Assembly: GCA_012064415.1 (NCBI GenBank)
Contig: SSNU01000144.1
Span: 795,084 to 859,083 of the forward strand
DNA from: Gyrodactylus bullatarudis
Lineage: Eukaryota > Platyhelminthes > Monogenea > Gyrodactylidea > Gyrodactylidae
Direction of reading: 5' to 3'
DNA length: 64,000 nucleotides
The notes beneath the pieces were generated by a model. That model made no database searches. It saw only the letters and a program-made list of their open reading frames with translations, and had not been told where the DNA came from. A program made the translations under genes and the position numbers. Shown one piece after another: positions 23,501 to 37,910 of this stretch (position 1 is its first letter; each line of letters opens with the position of its first letter).

Positions 23501-26483
23501 TTGGAGCCTCGTTCATCTTCCTCATGACATAGGCCATATTGGCTAAAGCTATATTGCCTAAATATACTTTATTATGGGCTTACCCTTTGGATTTTTGAAG
23601 AAATTTCGACATGTTTCTTCATCATTAAACGTCTTATTTGACGTTAACGAGTCAATCATCGAGGCAGCTTGAGCTAGTACAACTGCAAAATTCGATTAAT
23701 AATGGGTGATGTATATAGTGGCATTTCATGAAGGATAGACTAATAATTTACTCTCATATGTGTCATGCATTTGATTAAAGAGTTAAAAGGATATGAATTT
23801 CAAAAATAATTTACCATTATTTCTGCATTCAGGAGAGGTTATCTGATTGTTATTATTTAATTCAATAGAGCCAGAATTGAAAACTTTATTACAACTGGAA
23901 TCGGTTTGTCTGACAAGGCGATCTGATGATGGAATAATTATACTATTATCATCACCATCATCATCATTAATGCCCTGACTAAGAAGGTTCTGTTTAAAAT
24001 TGGCCAACGGAAATTGATCAGAATATGAGAACTGATCATGGTTCCCAATTTTGTTAGTACTATTATTATTATTATTATTTATAAGAATATTGGACTGAGT
24101 GGATTCCATTAGTTTGGGATAAGTAAACTGACTGTTCCTGTTAAGATCTGCAGTCATAAGGGACTCTTGAGAATTGATAAAGGAATGATTCTTGTAGGAA
24201 TCGTCATCTATACAGTTTAGTAAAAAGAATTCATTAATATATACAACAAAATAAAGGGGATACATTAATACTCTAATTGTTTTAGAGGATTTTAATTTCT
24301 TCAAACTCTTTTTGTGAGTGATTATTCATTTTGAAAACGTACGTAATGTCGTTGCTGTGTACATGATGGGATGTATGGAATTGTTGACATCTTCATGAGC
24401 ATGATCATCTAGCATAGAAAAGATCGAAAGACTGTTTTGATTAGAAAACTTGCTCTGGTCCCCATTCCCATCCTGTAGACCGTTATTTGCAAAGGAATCT
24501 GATTGTGATTTATTAAAGTGAAAGTTTTCTTGTAGGACATTTTGATCGGAAATAATCTTCTTTTGTTGTTGAAGATTGTTATAGGTATCAGCAAAGATTT
24601 TATTGACAGGAGAATTTACATTTGATGGAGACAGATGAGTTTGACCGGAAATGAGACTACTCGGAGTGGTAATGGTTAACTTTGAGGATTCATTGGCAGA
24701 AGCCATTTGTGCATTTGTACTATCACTAGGATTATTATTGCTAACAGAAGCTGAGACAATTTGTGCGGAAGAGAGCATAGCCAATTGCTGTAAGGCTTTT
24801 TGTTTCACATCGGGATCTTTTATTTTAGACTGGAGTTCTTTGGACTTTCTTCGGGCAAGTACTTGAATATGACTAGAAACTTGCTTCCTTGTTCGAGTCT
24901 TGCCAGTTTGCTGATAAATGTACCTGGCTATCAATTCGTTGCGACCTGAATTAAGAATTAAACTTGATTATTATGTTGGAAAGGGGCCTCAAGAATATTT
25001 GTTTTAGTAGAATAAAATTTATTAAAAATCAAGCCAACATTTGTAGTCACAGGCATTGCTTTTCAAAACGGCAATTTTCTTCCTCAGTGGTACGTTAGAG
25101 CTCATTAAAATTAAAATATAAATTTGTATACTCATCCTCAGAATACTAATATCGACATGTAGCTTATCGGTAGAAATACAATAGAAATTAATATCTCCCA
25201 AAAGGAAAGCTATATATGAGGATGCTGATGAAAAGTTTCAATTTACAAAAGAAAGAAGATAGAAAAACATTTTCATATATGGACACACGAGCAGAGTGTG
25301 TAGAAGGACTTTATCTCTTGAAAAAAACAAGAGTAATAATAGTAAATAAATCAACAATGTCTAGTCAAGGATTCTCATCATCTTTAGATTTATTGACAAT
25401 CTAAAATCACAATACAATTCACATAAATTCCATGTTTTTAAGCACACTTTTGTATTTTTATTTAGAATATTTTTTTAACTTACCGTACATTTTGCCCTCT
25501 TCTGATAGAATAATTTTTCTCCTCCCACAAGGTGGGTAAAGAAGAAGGGCTTCTTGGAAACTTTGTTCGATATCTGTACTCCAGACACCCTCAGCATCCA
25601 TATTTGAGTTGTCCATTTCGAGGTCGCTTTGAGCAGGACTATAATCTTCCTCATTAAGATTACAATTGTTGTTATCTTTGGAAGAGGATAAATTTAAGGC
25701 CTCGCTAGCTTTCCTTTTACTCCCAGATAGCTGAAAATCAAAAGTGATTGTAAATCTATGAATACTTTAGTTGATAAGAAGTCAACAGTTTTACTTTGAA
25801 ATGAGAAGAGAATCATAATGGACTAAATTATGAGTCTAGTTTCAATATTTCAGCACATGAGACTTGATAGTTCAAGTTTAATGTGTTCAAGGTTCCTCAT
25901 CAAGACCAAAGCATCCCATGTATTAAGGATAGAGAGAAAAATTTCAAGGTTTCAACACGGGAATTTTACCTGGATTTAATCTTTATAAAATGTTTGTGGC
26001 TTCCATAATGATGGAGACGATTAAATTGATTTTTTTATGACAAGATAATACAGATTCAGATGCATTTTAAAGATTTACCTTGTTGAGAGAACGATCACCG
26101 TTTTGAAGATTCTGGAAGACACTGAAATTATTCAAATGTAAAAAATTGTTTATTGGCGGCTGGCCAAAATGAGAATTATCCTTCTTGCTGTTGATCATTT
26201 CTTGGTCAATATTGTTATTGTTATTTTGAAAGAGACTTCTCTGGCCATGAAGAAATTCATTTGGGCCCTGATTGGCATTGAAAAAATCTTCTATTGATCG
26301 ACATGAAGTGTTATGCGCTCCGGAACTATATATTCCTGAGTAATGCCCATTTTGGCTGTTGAGTTGATAAATCATATTGTGAGCAGAGAGCTTTGATTCG
26401 GTCTCAGAAAAAAATGACTCAATATTCTTATTCTCATTTGATGGGGATGAATTTCTCCTGTTGAGTCTTGATTGTATTTCCAT
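20575..26483 (-). CDS. TEAD/Scalloped transcription factor
   Basis: Eleven exons on the minus strand: 26079..26483, 25484..25730, 24343..24945, 23815..24207, 23584..23682, 23124..23557, 21207..21431, 21091..21143, 20955..21036, 20747..20902, 20575..20688 (936 aa). Exons 2-3 encode the TEA DNA-binding domain ([54 protein letters not shown]). The last six encode the YAP/TAZ/Vestigial-binding domain: [67 protein letters not shown] and the end MYRLTKS. It is the Hippo-pathway effector on DNA. About 440 residues of Asn/Ser/Gln-rich linker separate the domains, so it is roughly twice the length of vertebrate TEADs. Introns range from 26 bp (23558..23583) to 1692 bp (21432..23123). The ATG at 26483 is the best start, but the frame is open upstream. 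Confidence 0.9.
21626..21642. repeat. (GA)n microsatellite in the largest TEAD intron
   Basis: About eight GA dinucleotides inside the 1.7-kb TEAD intron. Confidence 0.85.
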
Positions 26484-27994
26484 AGAGATTATTATTGATA
26501 ATCTTTAATTCTGGAATTTCTAAAAAATGTTCATTATATTCTACACTGTTATCATTATACAGCTGATCATTGTGATAAATGATCACTGATTCAAAAACAT
26601 CATACACAAATATTCTTCGGATGATGGTAAACATTTTATGAGTAGTAACTGATGACATGACATTAGATAATAATTTCTGATCATTTGAAACAGATTTAGC
26701 CATGGTTATGAATGATTCTGATTTTCATAAGACACTTGATAAAATAATAGCATTATTATTATTATTGATGTTTTTGGGAAATACTTAGACCACGATGGAA
26801 TTTGAAAAAATATCAAACATCATGTATAATGTACTTTATCCGAATAAGAACACATGTATACTATAAATGGCCAAATTCATCACGCATTTGACATTTTACA
26901 ATATATATTAGATAATATTTTGATAGGAAAAAAGCAAAATCATCCCATCTATCCGAGCCCTTTTCAATGCTGTTCGTTCACCACTATAAAGGTATTGTGT
27001 ATATTGAGAGGAAAAGTGAATAATATTGATCTAAACTACTGTAGTGTGGGGAGAAATATATATGAATTGCATAGGGATGGTTTCAAATAGGGATCATATG
27101 ATTACTATGAGAGAATGATAAAAATATCAAAAAGCAGAAAAAACAAAACGCTATAACTGATTTTGGAGAATTTGGGCAAGAAATGGGATGTGAAGATGAA
27201 CAAATATCACATGATTAATATTATTATTGCACAATATTTCTCCTAGAGAGGAAAAAGAAAATAGATTTCATGCAAAAATACTCACTAAACTTTTATTTCA
27301 AATATTGGCAACTGGGTATGTTTCTCGGCCTTTATTCTATCTGTTGATTCGAAAGAGAAATTTTATGAAAAAAGATCTTGATCTGGGACAAGAGGTGAAA
27401 ATGAAGATATTTCAAAGATTGGAAATGTTGATTAATGAAGCAGGAACAAATCTCTTATTGTACTTGTATACCATTCAATTTAATGCGTAAAACAAAATTA
27501 TGAAATGCATGAGAATATATTCTGAAAGGATAGATTAGTTTTTTATTTGAAAGATGAGTTCAAGGTTGTAAGTTCAGTACAAGTGATATTGTTGTATTTA
27601 GTAGATGAGTACAAGTTCAATTAATGAACTATGTTGAAAAGTGCAAATCTAGCATAAACACCTATATAAATAAACTGAATAAAACAAATATACTCAAGTT
27701 TTACTGTTAGAGTGTGTGTTATAAAAACAACATTTTTCATCATCATCTTAGGAAATGAGATGGATCTAGTTATATAATTGAAAAGGCAATAATAATCCAC
27801 TGAAAATACCCACTTATAACTCACTGTAAACTAGGCCAATTAACATGAAAAGAATTTTTAATTCTTGAATTGATACACTTGAAATTGTTTGAAAATTGCG
27901 CTTTAGACAAAATTAAACAAGTTTTGAAAACGATGCAGTATCTTTGTTTAATATGTCCAAAAATATCTAATTCTTCTAATGAGCACTGTATGAA
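26484..27994. other. Intergenic region between divergent TEAD and nucleotidase genes
   Basis: About 1.5 kb without a supported gene. The open frame at 26434..26703 (minus) overlaps the TEAD first exon in another frame and is best read as 5' UTR. Presumably this region holds both promoters. Confidence 0.45.
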
Positions 27995-28947
27995 ATGGAA
28001 CTTTTAATGAAATTTTTCGACGAAGTAATCCTTCAATCTTTAAATTTAGCTGAATGAACTAGATAAGCTTATAATTGATGACAAAGAAAACTTAACGAAA
28101 AAACTGATTCGTATGAAGGAGCGAGGTATGAGGGAACTTCAAGTAAAATTTTATATTTTTTAAGATACAGACAATAATTGATTTTGATAGAACTCTTGCC
28201 AGTTATAAGAAAGTAGACGGAAAATTGAATTCAACTTCATTTGGGGTTTTTGAGTCTGATCCTTATTTCAATGAAGAATTTCGAGATCAACTTTGTAGTT
28301 TGACCAAGAAGTATCGCCCTATCGAGATTGATCCTAATATGGATGAAGAAAAGAAGACTAAACATATGGTAGATTGGTGGGTGATAAGTCAGGAAATTAT
28401 GACCAAGTCAAAAATATCAAAATCAAGTGTTCAAGAAACTGTTAATAACTCTGATCTTGTACTTCGATCTAAAGTCAAGGAATATTTTGAAAAGTTTAAT
28501 AACTCTAACCGGCCAATACTGATATTTTCAGCTGGTCTAGCAGATATTATCCAAAGTATTATAGAGAAATTTAAATTAAATTTTGATTGTGTACATGTAT
28601 TTGGAAATTTTATGGAGTTTGATGAGAATGGCATAATTTGTGGATTCAGAGAGCCATTAATTCATGTTTTTAACAAAATGTTGGACAGTATTCCAGACTC
28701 TGGACGTTATAACAGTGCCAAATCTACGATTCTTGTTGGGGATTCATTAGGAGACATCCACATGCACCACGGTTCTCACAAGTTCTGTAACCAAGCAGAT
28801 GCCAGTGATGTAATACGAATTGGTTTTCTGAACGGAAATTCAAATCATTATCTTGATGAATATAAGAAAAATTATGACATAGTTTTGATAAATGATGAAA
28901 GTTTCATTGTGCCAAATAAAATTGTAGATTTTATTTGTAATCATTAG
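27995..28947 (+). CDS. Cytosolic pyrimidine 5'-nucleotidase (NT5C3/UMPH-1 family)
   Basis: Three exons, 27995..28024, 28050..28142 and 28171..28947, encode 299 aa, near the usual 290-300. Introns are 25 and 28 bp. After splicing, the start of the HAD domain reads MRELQTIIDFDRTLASY, giving the nucleophile motif DxDxT that the unspliced frame lacks. Further motifs are MVDWW, the Ser loop PILIFSAGLADII, VFGNFMEFDENG and the HAD motif IV GDSLGDIHM. The enzyme dephosphorylates CMP and UMP (some members also m7GMP) in the cytosol with Mg2+. The C-terminus ends in FICNH. Confidence 0.92.
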
Positions 28948-31177
<2,230 letters not shown>

Positions 31178-32431
31178 AAAAAAAATTCTCGTAATCACAC
31201 TATGTTTGTCACGAAGGAAAGAAATTTTTTAAAACTAACTTGATAATTTCTTTTGCATAATTCCACAAGTTAAAAAAATATCTTTTCCATATATATCTTC
31301 ACCATAATAATAAAATATTACGATTTGTCTGTAAAAAATAAATATTTCTCTCTGCGCAGTTCAAAGATAAGCATAGCATACATTCGAGATTGTAAACGCA
31401 ATGAAATTAATAATATTATATTTAAGAAATAAATAAATCTAGTCGAATTAAAAGAATAAAATTTCATTTAAAGCTAATCTAGGCACTCCATATTTAACCT
31501 TGTGGGTATAATTAATTTTAAAAGAATATACAAGACTGACACTCTGAAAAAAATTTATTCATCGAAAATATTTCTACTGGATTTGGATTCTCTTAAGGAT
31601 AGTGAAATTCTAAGCCTGACGGCAACTCGAAAACGAGGTCAACCTAGGCTGAAACGACTAAAATCAAAATATGAAGATGTGAAATGAATAAACGTTGTAT
31701 AATATATATATTTTCTTTCTTAATGCATAAAGTGTAGTCAAAAGCGTAAAGATGAAGAAAATTGTAGTTAAAAATGTAAAAACAAAATTAACTATAGTCA
31801 AAATATATTTGGAAAAAAATCTCAATATTTTAATTGGAATTTGACTATAGTCAAATGTGTAAAATATGGAAAAAAGTGTAGTCAAAAAATTAAAATATTT
31901 TTTCAAATTGTAATCAGAACTATGAAAAGTGTAGTCAAAAATTTAAATACATGATGTATGAGAGTTATTGTAGTCAAAAATGTAATTAAGAAAAAAAGTG
32001 TAGTCAAAGGTGTAAAAAATGAAAAAAACTATAGTCAAAATGTAATTGACTCTTAATTTTATTGGCGTATACTCAGAAATTTTATTTCCAAGTTATTGAT
32101 TTTCAAACGTAAAATCTAAACAGTAGAAACTCTTTAATGAATTAACATGTAGTAAGATGATTTGAATGAAATTTTAGTCTTTTTATTCAGTGATATAAAA
32201 TAGAATCAACAAAAATTGTAAGAGGTGAAAAAGTAGTTCTCGAATGGATGTTTGATTGATAAAATCTACAGAATATTTCTCATAGTTGTGAGATATTTCT
32301 CATTCATAAAGATCAATAGCTAGAATATCACACATACCAATGTTGAGCTTTAAAGATGCCTTGTTCGCTCAAGAAGTACATAATACAAAATATATTATTC
32401 TATTTATTTATTTAATTTTTAGCATTCTATT
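31178..32431. other. Spacer between beta-tubulin and innexin
   Basis: Contains the beta-tubulin 3' UTR (several AATAAA signals) and the minisatellite at 31733. A 61-codon frame near 31502 has an AT-hook-like KRGQPRLKR but no ATG and no support, so it is not called. Confidence 0.4.
31733..32045. repeat. Degenerate ~30-bp minisatellite, core TRTAGTCAAA
   Basis: The core T(G/A)TAGT(C/T)A recurs nine times, starting at 31733, 31763, 31793, 31846, 31877, 31930, 31969, 31999 and 32030. Spacings are 30, 30, 53, 31, 53, 39, 30 and 31 bp. Cores are usually followed by AAAATGTAA. The fill between cores is A-rich and variable. Confidence 0.8.
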
Positions 32432-33745
32432 ATGATAGAACTTCCTGACGAAGTCCTGAGTTTGGAAATATTAAGAAATGAGTTTCTCAAAGTTATCAAG
32501 AGGACAGATGCTACGGACTTTTCAGATAAATTTAATTACATTTACACAAGTTATTTGTTCTATGCATTTGCTCTAATTTCCTTATTGTTGAATTATATGC
32601 TTAAGCCAATCAGTTGTTATATTGCTACAGATTCAGGTGGCTCAAATATTGAAGTATATTTAAAATACCATTGCTGGGTCGACGGAATTATACCATCTAA
32701 TGTGATAGATGCTGATCCGAAGATTCATGACACAGCATATAACTACCAACATGTATTCGGAAGTAGCAACGAGACTCAATGGGAAAATCTGAAGAATTTT
32801 CGAATAAATTTCTATCAATGGATACCAATAATACTGGCATTCTTGGGTATTTTATTTCATCTGCCAAATGCATTGTGGAATTATATCATATTCAGGTATT
32901 TACCATGTTTGAATTTACTCAAAAAATCAAAAAAAGGCCAATATAATTATAGCAGTCAACAGGATAATTACACAGAACTTCCAACAGATCAAAATAAATT
33001 CAACCAGATAGAGGAGGAAATTTCATTTTTAATCGACAAAGAATTCAACAAAAGGAACAATAACTGCAGAAATAAAAAATTTTACACCAAGAAAATTCGA
33101 ATGGGAACATGGTATCTGTTGGTCAAGTTAATCTATATCCTAATAAGTATTTTTGAAGTTATTCTAATTCTATATCTATTAAATGTGAAGAGTCCTGATA
33201 ATTTCATAAAATGCTATCTGAAAAATGATCGAAGATATTGTCCTGAGAGTTCATTCCCAATTACAGGTTATTGTATAGCGGATCTTGCTCAAGTAGCTGG
33301 TTACAATAGAATCGTTGGACAATGTGTTTTTCCCTTGAACAATTACAACGAAAAAATGTTTCTATTTACAATAATTTGGATCCTATTGGCATTCTCCATA
33401 ACGATTTTCTCATTACCTCCATGGTTTGAAAAGATTTTTTCAAAGAAATATACCGATACAATGGTTAAAAACTCGCTAACTCCCATTAATCTGAGCAACT
33501 TTGAAAATAATATTCCAATTTATGGAAGTGAAAAGAGTATAGATCACATTATCGGCTCATTTGTGAGTCTTGTTTTTAGAACAGATATTGGATTTATTTT
33601 GAGAATAATTGCAACATCTTATGATATCGAGTTGAGCAACAAAATTATGGTTGCTTTATGGGAAAAGTTTCTGGGCTTTTATATGAAAAACAGAATAAAT
33701 AAGCCAACCTCTATAGTATTTGAAAAGAAAGAACAAATTATTTAA
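32432..33745 (+). CDS. Innexin (gap-junction channel protein)
   Basis: An intronless 437-aa frame. It shows four transmembrane segments: FYAFALISLLLNYMLKPISC, WIPIILAFLGILFHLPNALW, LLVKLIYILISIFEVILILY and FLFTIIWILLAFSITIFSL. The innexin signature YYQWVP appears as FYQWIP just before TM2. The first extracellular loop has the paired cysteines (ISCYIA...YHCW). The second loop has four (KCYLK, RRYCP, GYCIA, GQCVFPLNN), two more than usual. The GQCVFPLNN motif before TM4 is typical. It forms gap junctions and hemichannels. Codon use is as AT-rich as its neighbours. A TTTTTAG acceptor-like string just upstream may mark a 5' UTR intron. Confidence 0.93.
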   Translation: MIELPDEVLSLEILRNEFLKVIKRTDATDFSDKFNYIYTSYLFYAFALISLLLNYMLKPISCYIATDSGGSNIEVYLKYHCWVDGIIPSNVIDADPKIHDTAYNYQHVFGSSNETQWENLKNFRINFYQWIPIILAFLGILFHLPNALWNYIIFRYLPCLNLLKKSKKGQYNYSSQQDNYTELPTDQNKFNQIEEEISFLIDKEFNKRNNNCRNKKFYTKKIRMGTWYLLVKLIYILISIFEVILILYLLNVKSPDNFIKCYLKNDRRYCPESSFPITGYCIADLAQVAGYNRIVGQCVFPLNNYNEKMFLFTIIWILLAFSITIFSLPPWFEKIFSKKYTDTMVKNSLTPINLSNFENNIPIYGSEKSIDHIIGSFVSLVFRTDIGFILRIIATSYDIELSNKIMVALWEKFLGFYMKNRINKPTSIVFEKKEQII

Positions 33746-33909
33746 TTTCATTTTTATCTTATCAAAAAATAAAAGTGAAGATTATTTCTCTTTCTTATTT
33801 TCTTAAAAAAATGACCTCAAAGTTCAACTTGATACGTTTCAGAAACAAAAAAAAACATTTAAATAGAAGCATCAAAAATCTTCAAGTTATTTGTATTTAT
33901 TTTTCATAA

Positions 33910-36351
33910 ATGCTATTTTGGATTGCTTCATTATTATTGTTAACTCATAAGAACCTAGCAGCATCTGAGTTGAATAATATAAACAGTTTTAATTTTAGTG
34001 AACCAATTGATCAACATGTCTGCCCATATTTAAGAATTGGTAAGGATACTTCGGTACCGGTTGTTTGTTGGCCAACATGTGGTATTCCAAAAGTTGTCAA
34101 AAAAATGTGAATCGTATACTTTTATTATTTCAAGGGTTAAAATTCAAAAAGATTGTTGCCCCGGTTACACAAGGAGCAAAGCCTTCATGAATAAGTGCAT
34201 AGTTAGCCAGAGGAGTACATTAATGACAACAGATTATTTGACATCAGTCGGGAAAAGGTTTTGTGCAAGAGCCCTTGAAAATAATGAGCATTTCAAAGAT
34301 TTGACAGCATACAACTCAGAATACCCGTACACAATATTTCTTCCCTATATTGATACAGACATAAAAAGTTCTCAAGTGAATTATATAGAGGAGAAAAATT
34401 CAACAAATCAATTGATTGCTCGTGGTAGATGGTACGCAAAGGACTTTGTAAACAATTTTAAAATACCTACCTTGATGGGGACAAATATGATTATATCAAC
34501 ATTTTCCAATGGTATGACATTTATAGACTGCAAAATTCTAATAAAGCCAGATCAGGAAACTCTCAATGGAATCATTCACGAGGTTCATGGTGTAAGTCAT
34601 GATTGATTGACAGTTTTTTAATTTGAGCTCTTGTTTCTGAGTTTAGTTGATAGACACCTTCGCCTTCATACAAATTCAAAACCATCTACGAAGCTCTAAG
34701 AGAAACCTATGAAACAAGAAAGTTTGCAGATGATCTGCCCCAAGATCTGATTGATAAACTAAATTCTACTGCCAGTAACACGCTTTATACAGTATTCGCT
34801 CCCAATAATGAAGCCTGGGTCAATTTAAAATCAACGGAGAAGGATGCATCAAGAAGGCATGAGATAATTAAAAATCACATTTTAGATAAAATTGTTTGCG
34901 CAATGGCCATAACAGGTTCGATGCAAAAGGTGGGTCCTACCCTAGGAGGGTCTTGGATAAATCTGGAAATTAAGAATGACAAGCAGGCCTATATCTATCC
35001 TGATTGTGGGAGTAAAATATTCTTCTCGAAAAAAGATATCATGTCGTCTAATGGAGTCGTGCATGGAATTAGTGGAATTATTTATAACATAAGAAGTAAG
35101 GGAATGGTGAAAATTTTTTTCATCTTTGAATTTCGTAAATTTAAATTTGCCATGAGCCATCAGCAATACAGAACTTTTATCTAGCTATGGATATGGATGA
35201 AACCTTTGGTTGTCTTGCTTTGAGCTCTATTCACAATGTAAACTGGGCAGCAAATAGAATGAAGACATGTAAACTGGCATTAAAAGATAATGCCATAGTG
35301 CTCCTACCAAATGACAAGGCTCTAGAATGTAAGCAAAGGAAGTGCATCAAGTTCGACAAAATATTAATTTTTTCAATCCTAGGGGCTAGAAGGTCAAATG
35401 AAGCATGGAAGTACCGTCAACAAATTGATAAGAATTTTTCTTTCCAATGTGAAGTAATGAAGAACCATATTTTGATTTCTCATGAGAAATATGCAAATGG
35501 ACTACCCCAGAAAAAGATGTTTGCATCGCTGCTAGAGAAGTCATCAATATGTGTTACCTATCAGAAGAAAAGAACAGGCTCAAAACTATACTTTAATTAT
35601 GCACAAGCAGTAAATCTTAAGCCAATAGAGTATAACGGAGGATCAATTTATGTTATCGATAAGATCATTTACCCAGCAGAGTTGACTATTGATAAGAGAA
35701 TTGAGAAATTTCAGGATTCAATGTTTGTTTACTTTCTATTTTATAATATTCCTTCATAGAATAACTCATAGGAAGTTTGAAGATAGCTCAACAATATTCG
35801 GTATAAATAAACGGTTGGGACTAGAAAATCAACAAAACTGGAAACGATTGATTGAACACGAGGGTAATAGCGAAGAAAACCGAAAAAAGATAATGTATTC
35901 AACACCTGGGTTTATTTTTTTGTCCCCTGTTGATGTTGGATGGTCGACGAGATCCAAAGAAATGAACTACACTCAAAATGAATTTAGAAACGTAAATTAT
36001 AATTGAATTAAAATAAGATTCTTCCAGTTTTTCCTATTGCACACGATAAAAGGAATGATATTTGGTGGAGGAGTAAACAACATTGATAGGGGAAGTGTAG
36101 TGAGGGTATCGTCAATGCTAAAGAAGCCGGATGGAAAGTTTCAAGAGTTGATTATACACCGAAAAATGTCAGGTGAAACTTTTGTTGGCTATGATGGGTT
36201 ATCTCAAAATAATTGGGTAAAATATATAAATCACTTTATCTTTTAGACAATGGTCCTGGATTGGATGAATCCAGTTGAAAATGGAAATATTTGGAAAATT
36301 GATTGGCCATTAGCCTGTTTGGATGCTCTGTGTAAATTGTCAAATGAATAA
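33910..36351 (+). CDS. Secreted FAS1 (fasciclin) repeat protein with EMI-like N-terminus
   Basis: Model: 33910..34591, 34654..35095, 35185..35722, 35760..35991, 36028..36216, 36247..36351, about 728 aa. A signal peptide (MLFWIASLLLLTHKNLAAS) is followed by a Cys-rich EMI-like module ending in DCCPGYTRS. FAS1 repeat 1 ends with the H2 motif NGIIHEVHG. Repeat 2 (TIYEALRETYE, YTVFAPNNEAW, GVVHGISGIIYNI) is clear, and two weaker FAS1-like regions follow. The plan resembles periostin/TGFBI-type extracellular adhesion proteins. The frame changes by one base within exon 1 at the A7 run 34099..34105; removing one A restores both the frame and overall divisibility by three. Introns of 30, 36 and 37 bp occur. 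The stop codon overlaps an AATAAA. Confidence 0.78.
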
Positions 36352-36707
36352 AATTATTTTTAAGGAAGCAAAAATATAAAAAGCGTTATTAATCATAGAA
36401 ATTGTAAAAAGGACTGAGAAAATTTATATGAAATTTTTTAGCAAAGTCAAATTGATAGTAGTATTTACATTTCACATTAATCTGTGTATCATACATGGGT
36501 ATTATGTACGTATTTTTCGTCGAATCACATTGAAATAATGATGATTTATCAAACATTATTATCATAAAGTTTCTAATAGAAACTACAAATAATTTATGTA
36601 TTTTATGTATACAGAATATCTAATATGTATTTTGTAAAAATCTCACTTAATATATGAATATGATATGTATTCCGTATTAACAAGAGACACTCCTCAGTGA
36701 TTATCTA
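36352..36707. other. Convergent 3' spacer
   Basis: 356 bp of AT-rich sequence between the convergent ends of the FAS1 gene and the coiled-coil gene; nothing else is seen. Confidence 0.5.
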
Positions 36708-37910
36708 TCAATGTATCAATAAGTTTGTAAAGGTTCTATCAATATCAGACTTTACCTGATTCATTGAGTTTATTTCAGAATTGAGGAATAGGCGCAAACT
36801 GTCATCTTCGTTTTTCATGTGAACTTGGTCAGATTTATATTGTTCAAAGAGATGCTGAAACTTGAGGAAAGGGAGTATATAATTTAGGATTCTTAATCGC
36901 ATTTTGCTTTTAACCTACTTCTTCCTCATTGAAACTTGTCTGAGTGGAAGCATCGATTTGATCAAGTAGCAAATGATTTTGAGTAAACGCCTCTAGGTAA
37001 ACTTTTTGCGTAGAGGTAGATTGTTCCTTTTTGGGACATGATTCAATTCTAGATAAAAAATACTTTAAGATGATAGTTATTTACTTGATTAATCGTTCAT
37101 GCATTTCATGATATTTTTGAACTATAGAAGGATAACTGGATAAAAGGTCAGACAGATTAATTTGATTTGAATTCATCAATCTTTGAAGATCCTTTATAAT
37201 TTCCTTGAAGTATTTTATAATAAACTGCATCTGGTCAATATCATTCTCTTGTATATTAAAGTTTTCACTGACCAAAATGAATTCTTGGAATATATTCTCA
37301 TAAGTTTCAATTTTTTCTTTACATAAGGATAGGGAAAGGGATCTCTCGCCAAGACAAGATGAAACTGAATCAAAAGACTTTCCAAGAACAGTCATATCAG
37401 CTCGTGTTTTTTCTAATAAAATACGAAGTGTTTTGTTATCTTCTGATAGGCGATAATTTTCACTTTGAAATAGTCTATTCTCTTTAAGTAAACGCTCTAC
37501 TTGAAGCTGCACTGAGTCACAAATTGAAATTTGATTAGAATTATTATCCGTTGGGTGTTTAGAGTAGTGATCATGGAATATTTTCAACAAATTGTTAATA
37601 CTTTTCAGTTTTTCTTCACAAGTATTCATAATAGAAACACGAGATTCCTGAGCAATTTTTAACTCTTCAGAAAGATTTGTTTTCTATCAAAATTATGTAT
37701 TTAAATTACTTTCTTTTCTAACTCTTCAATTAGGACAGACTTTTTATTCAGATCCTCTTCCTTTAATTGAATTGTCTTTTTGAGTTTTAGAAGTTCATTA
37801 TTATAGCTTCTATCAACTTCTTGTGCTATTGTCTTGAGCTTTATATTATAACTCACACCTAGATGATTCTTCAGGCTTGAAATAAATGAAGAAATTACGC
37901 TTTTTGACAA
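36708..37910 (-). CDS. Coiled-coil protein of unknown family (5' end not resolved)
   Basis: Exons on the minus strand: 37710..37910, 37085..37683, 36919..37048, 36708..36854 (about 358 codons so far). The introns are 26, 36 and 64 bp; joins keep the frame. The sequence is mostly heptad-like: KLKKTIQLKEEDLNKKSVLI, VERLLKENRLFQSENYRLSE, and LRILLEKTRADMTVLGKSFD. No in-frame ATG is found in the first exon before a stop upstream, so an upstream exon is likely missing or the start is at a later Met. No catalytic or named domain is recognised. Long coiled coils of this type are common in centrosomal, ciliary and trafficking proteins, but I cannot choose between them. Confidence 0.6.

Noticed and set aside
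26434..26703. 89-codon minus-strand frame overlapping the TEAD first exon
   Set aside because: Different frame from TEAD and no motif; more likely 5' UTR. A small upstream reading frame cannot be excluded.
27227..27490. 87-codon plus-strand frame between TEAD and the nucleotidase
   Set aside because: No in-frame ATG near its start and no motif.
31502..31687. 61-codon frame with an AT-hook-like KRGQPRLKR
   Set aside because: No ATG start, too short, single weak motif; judged chance.
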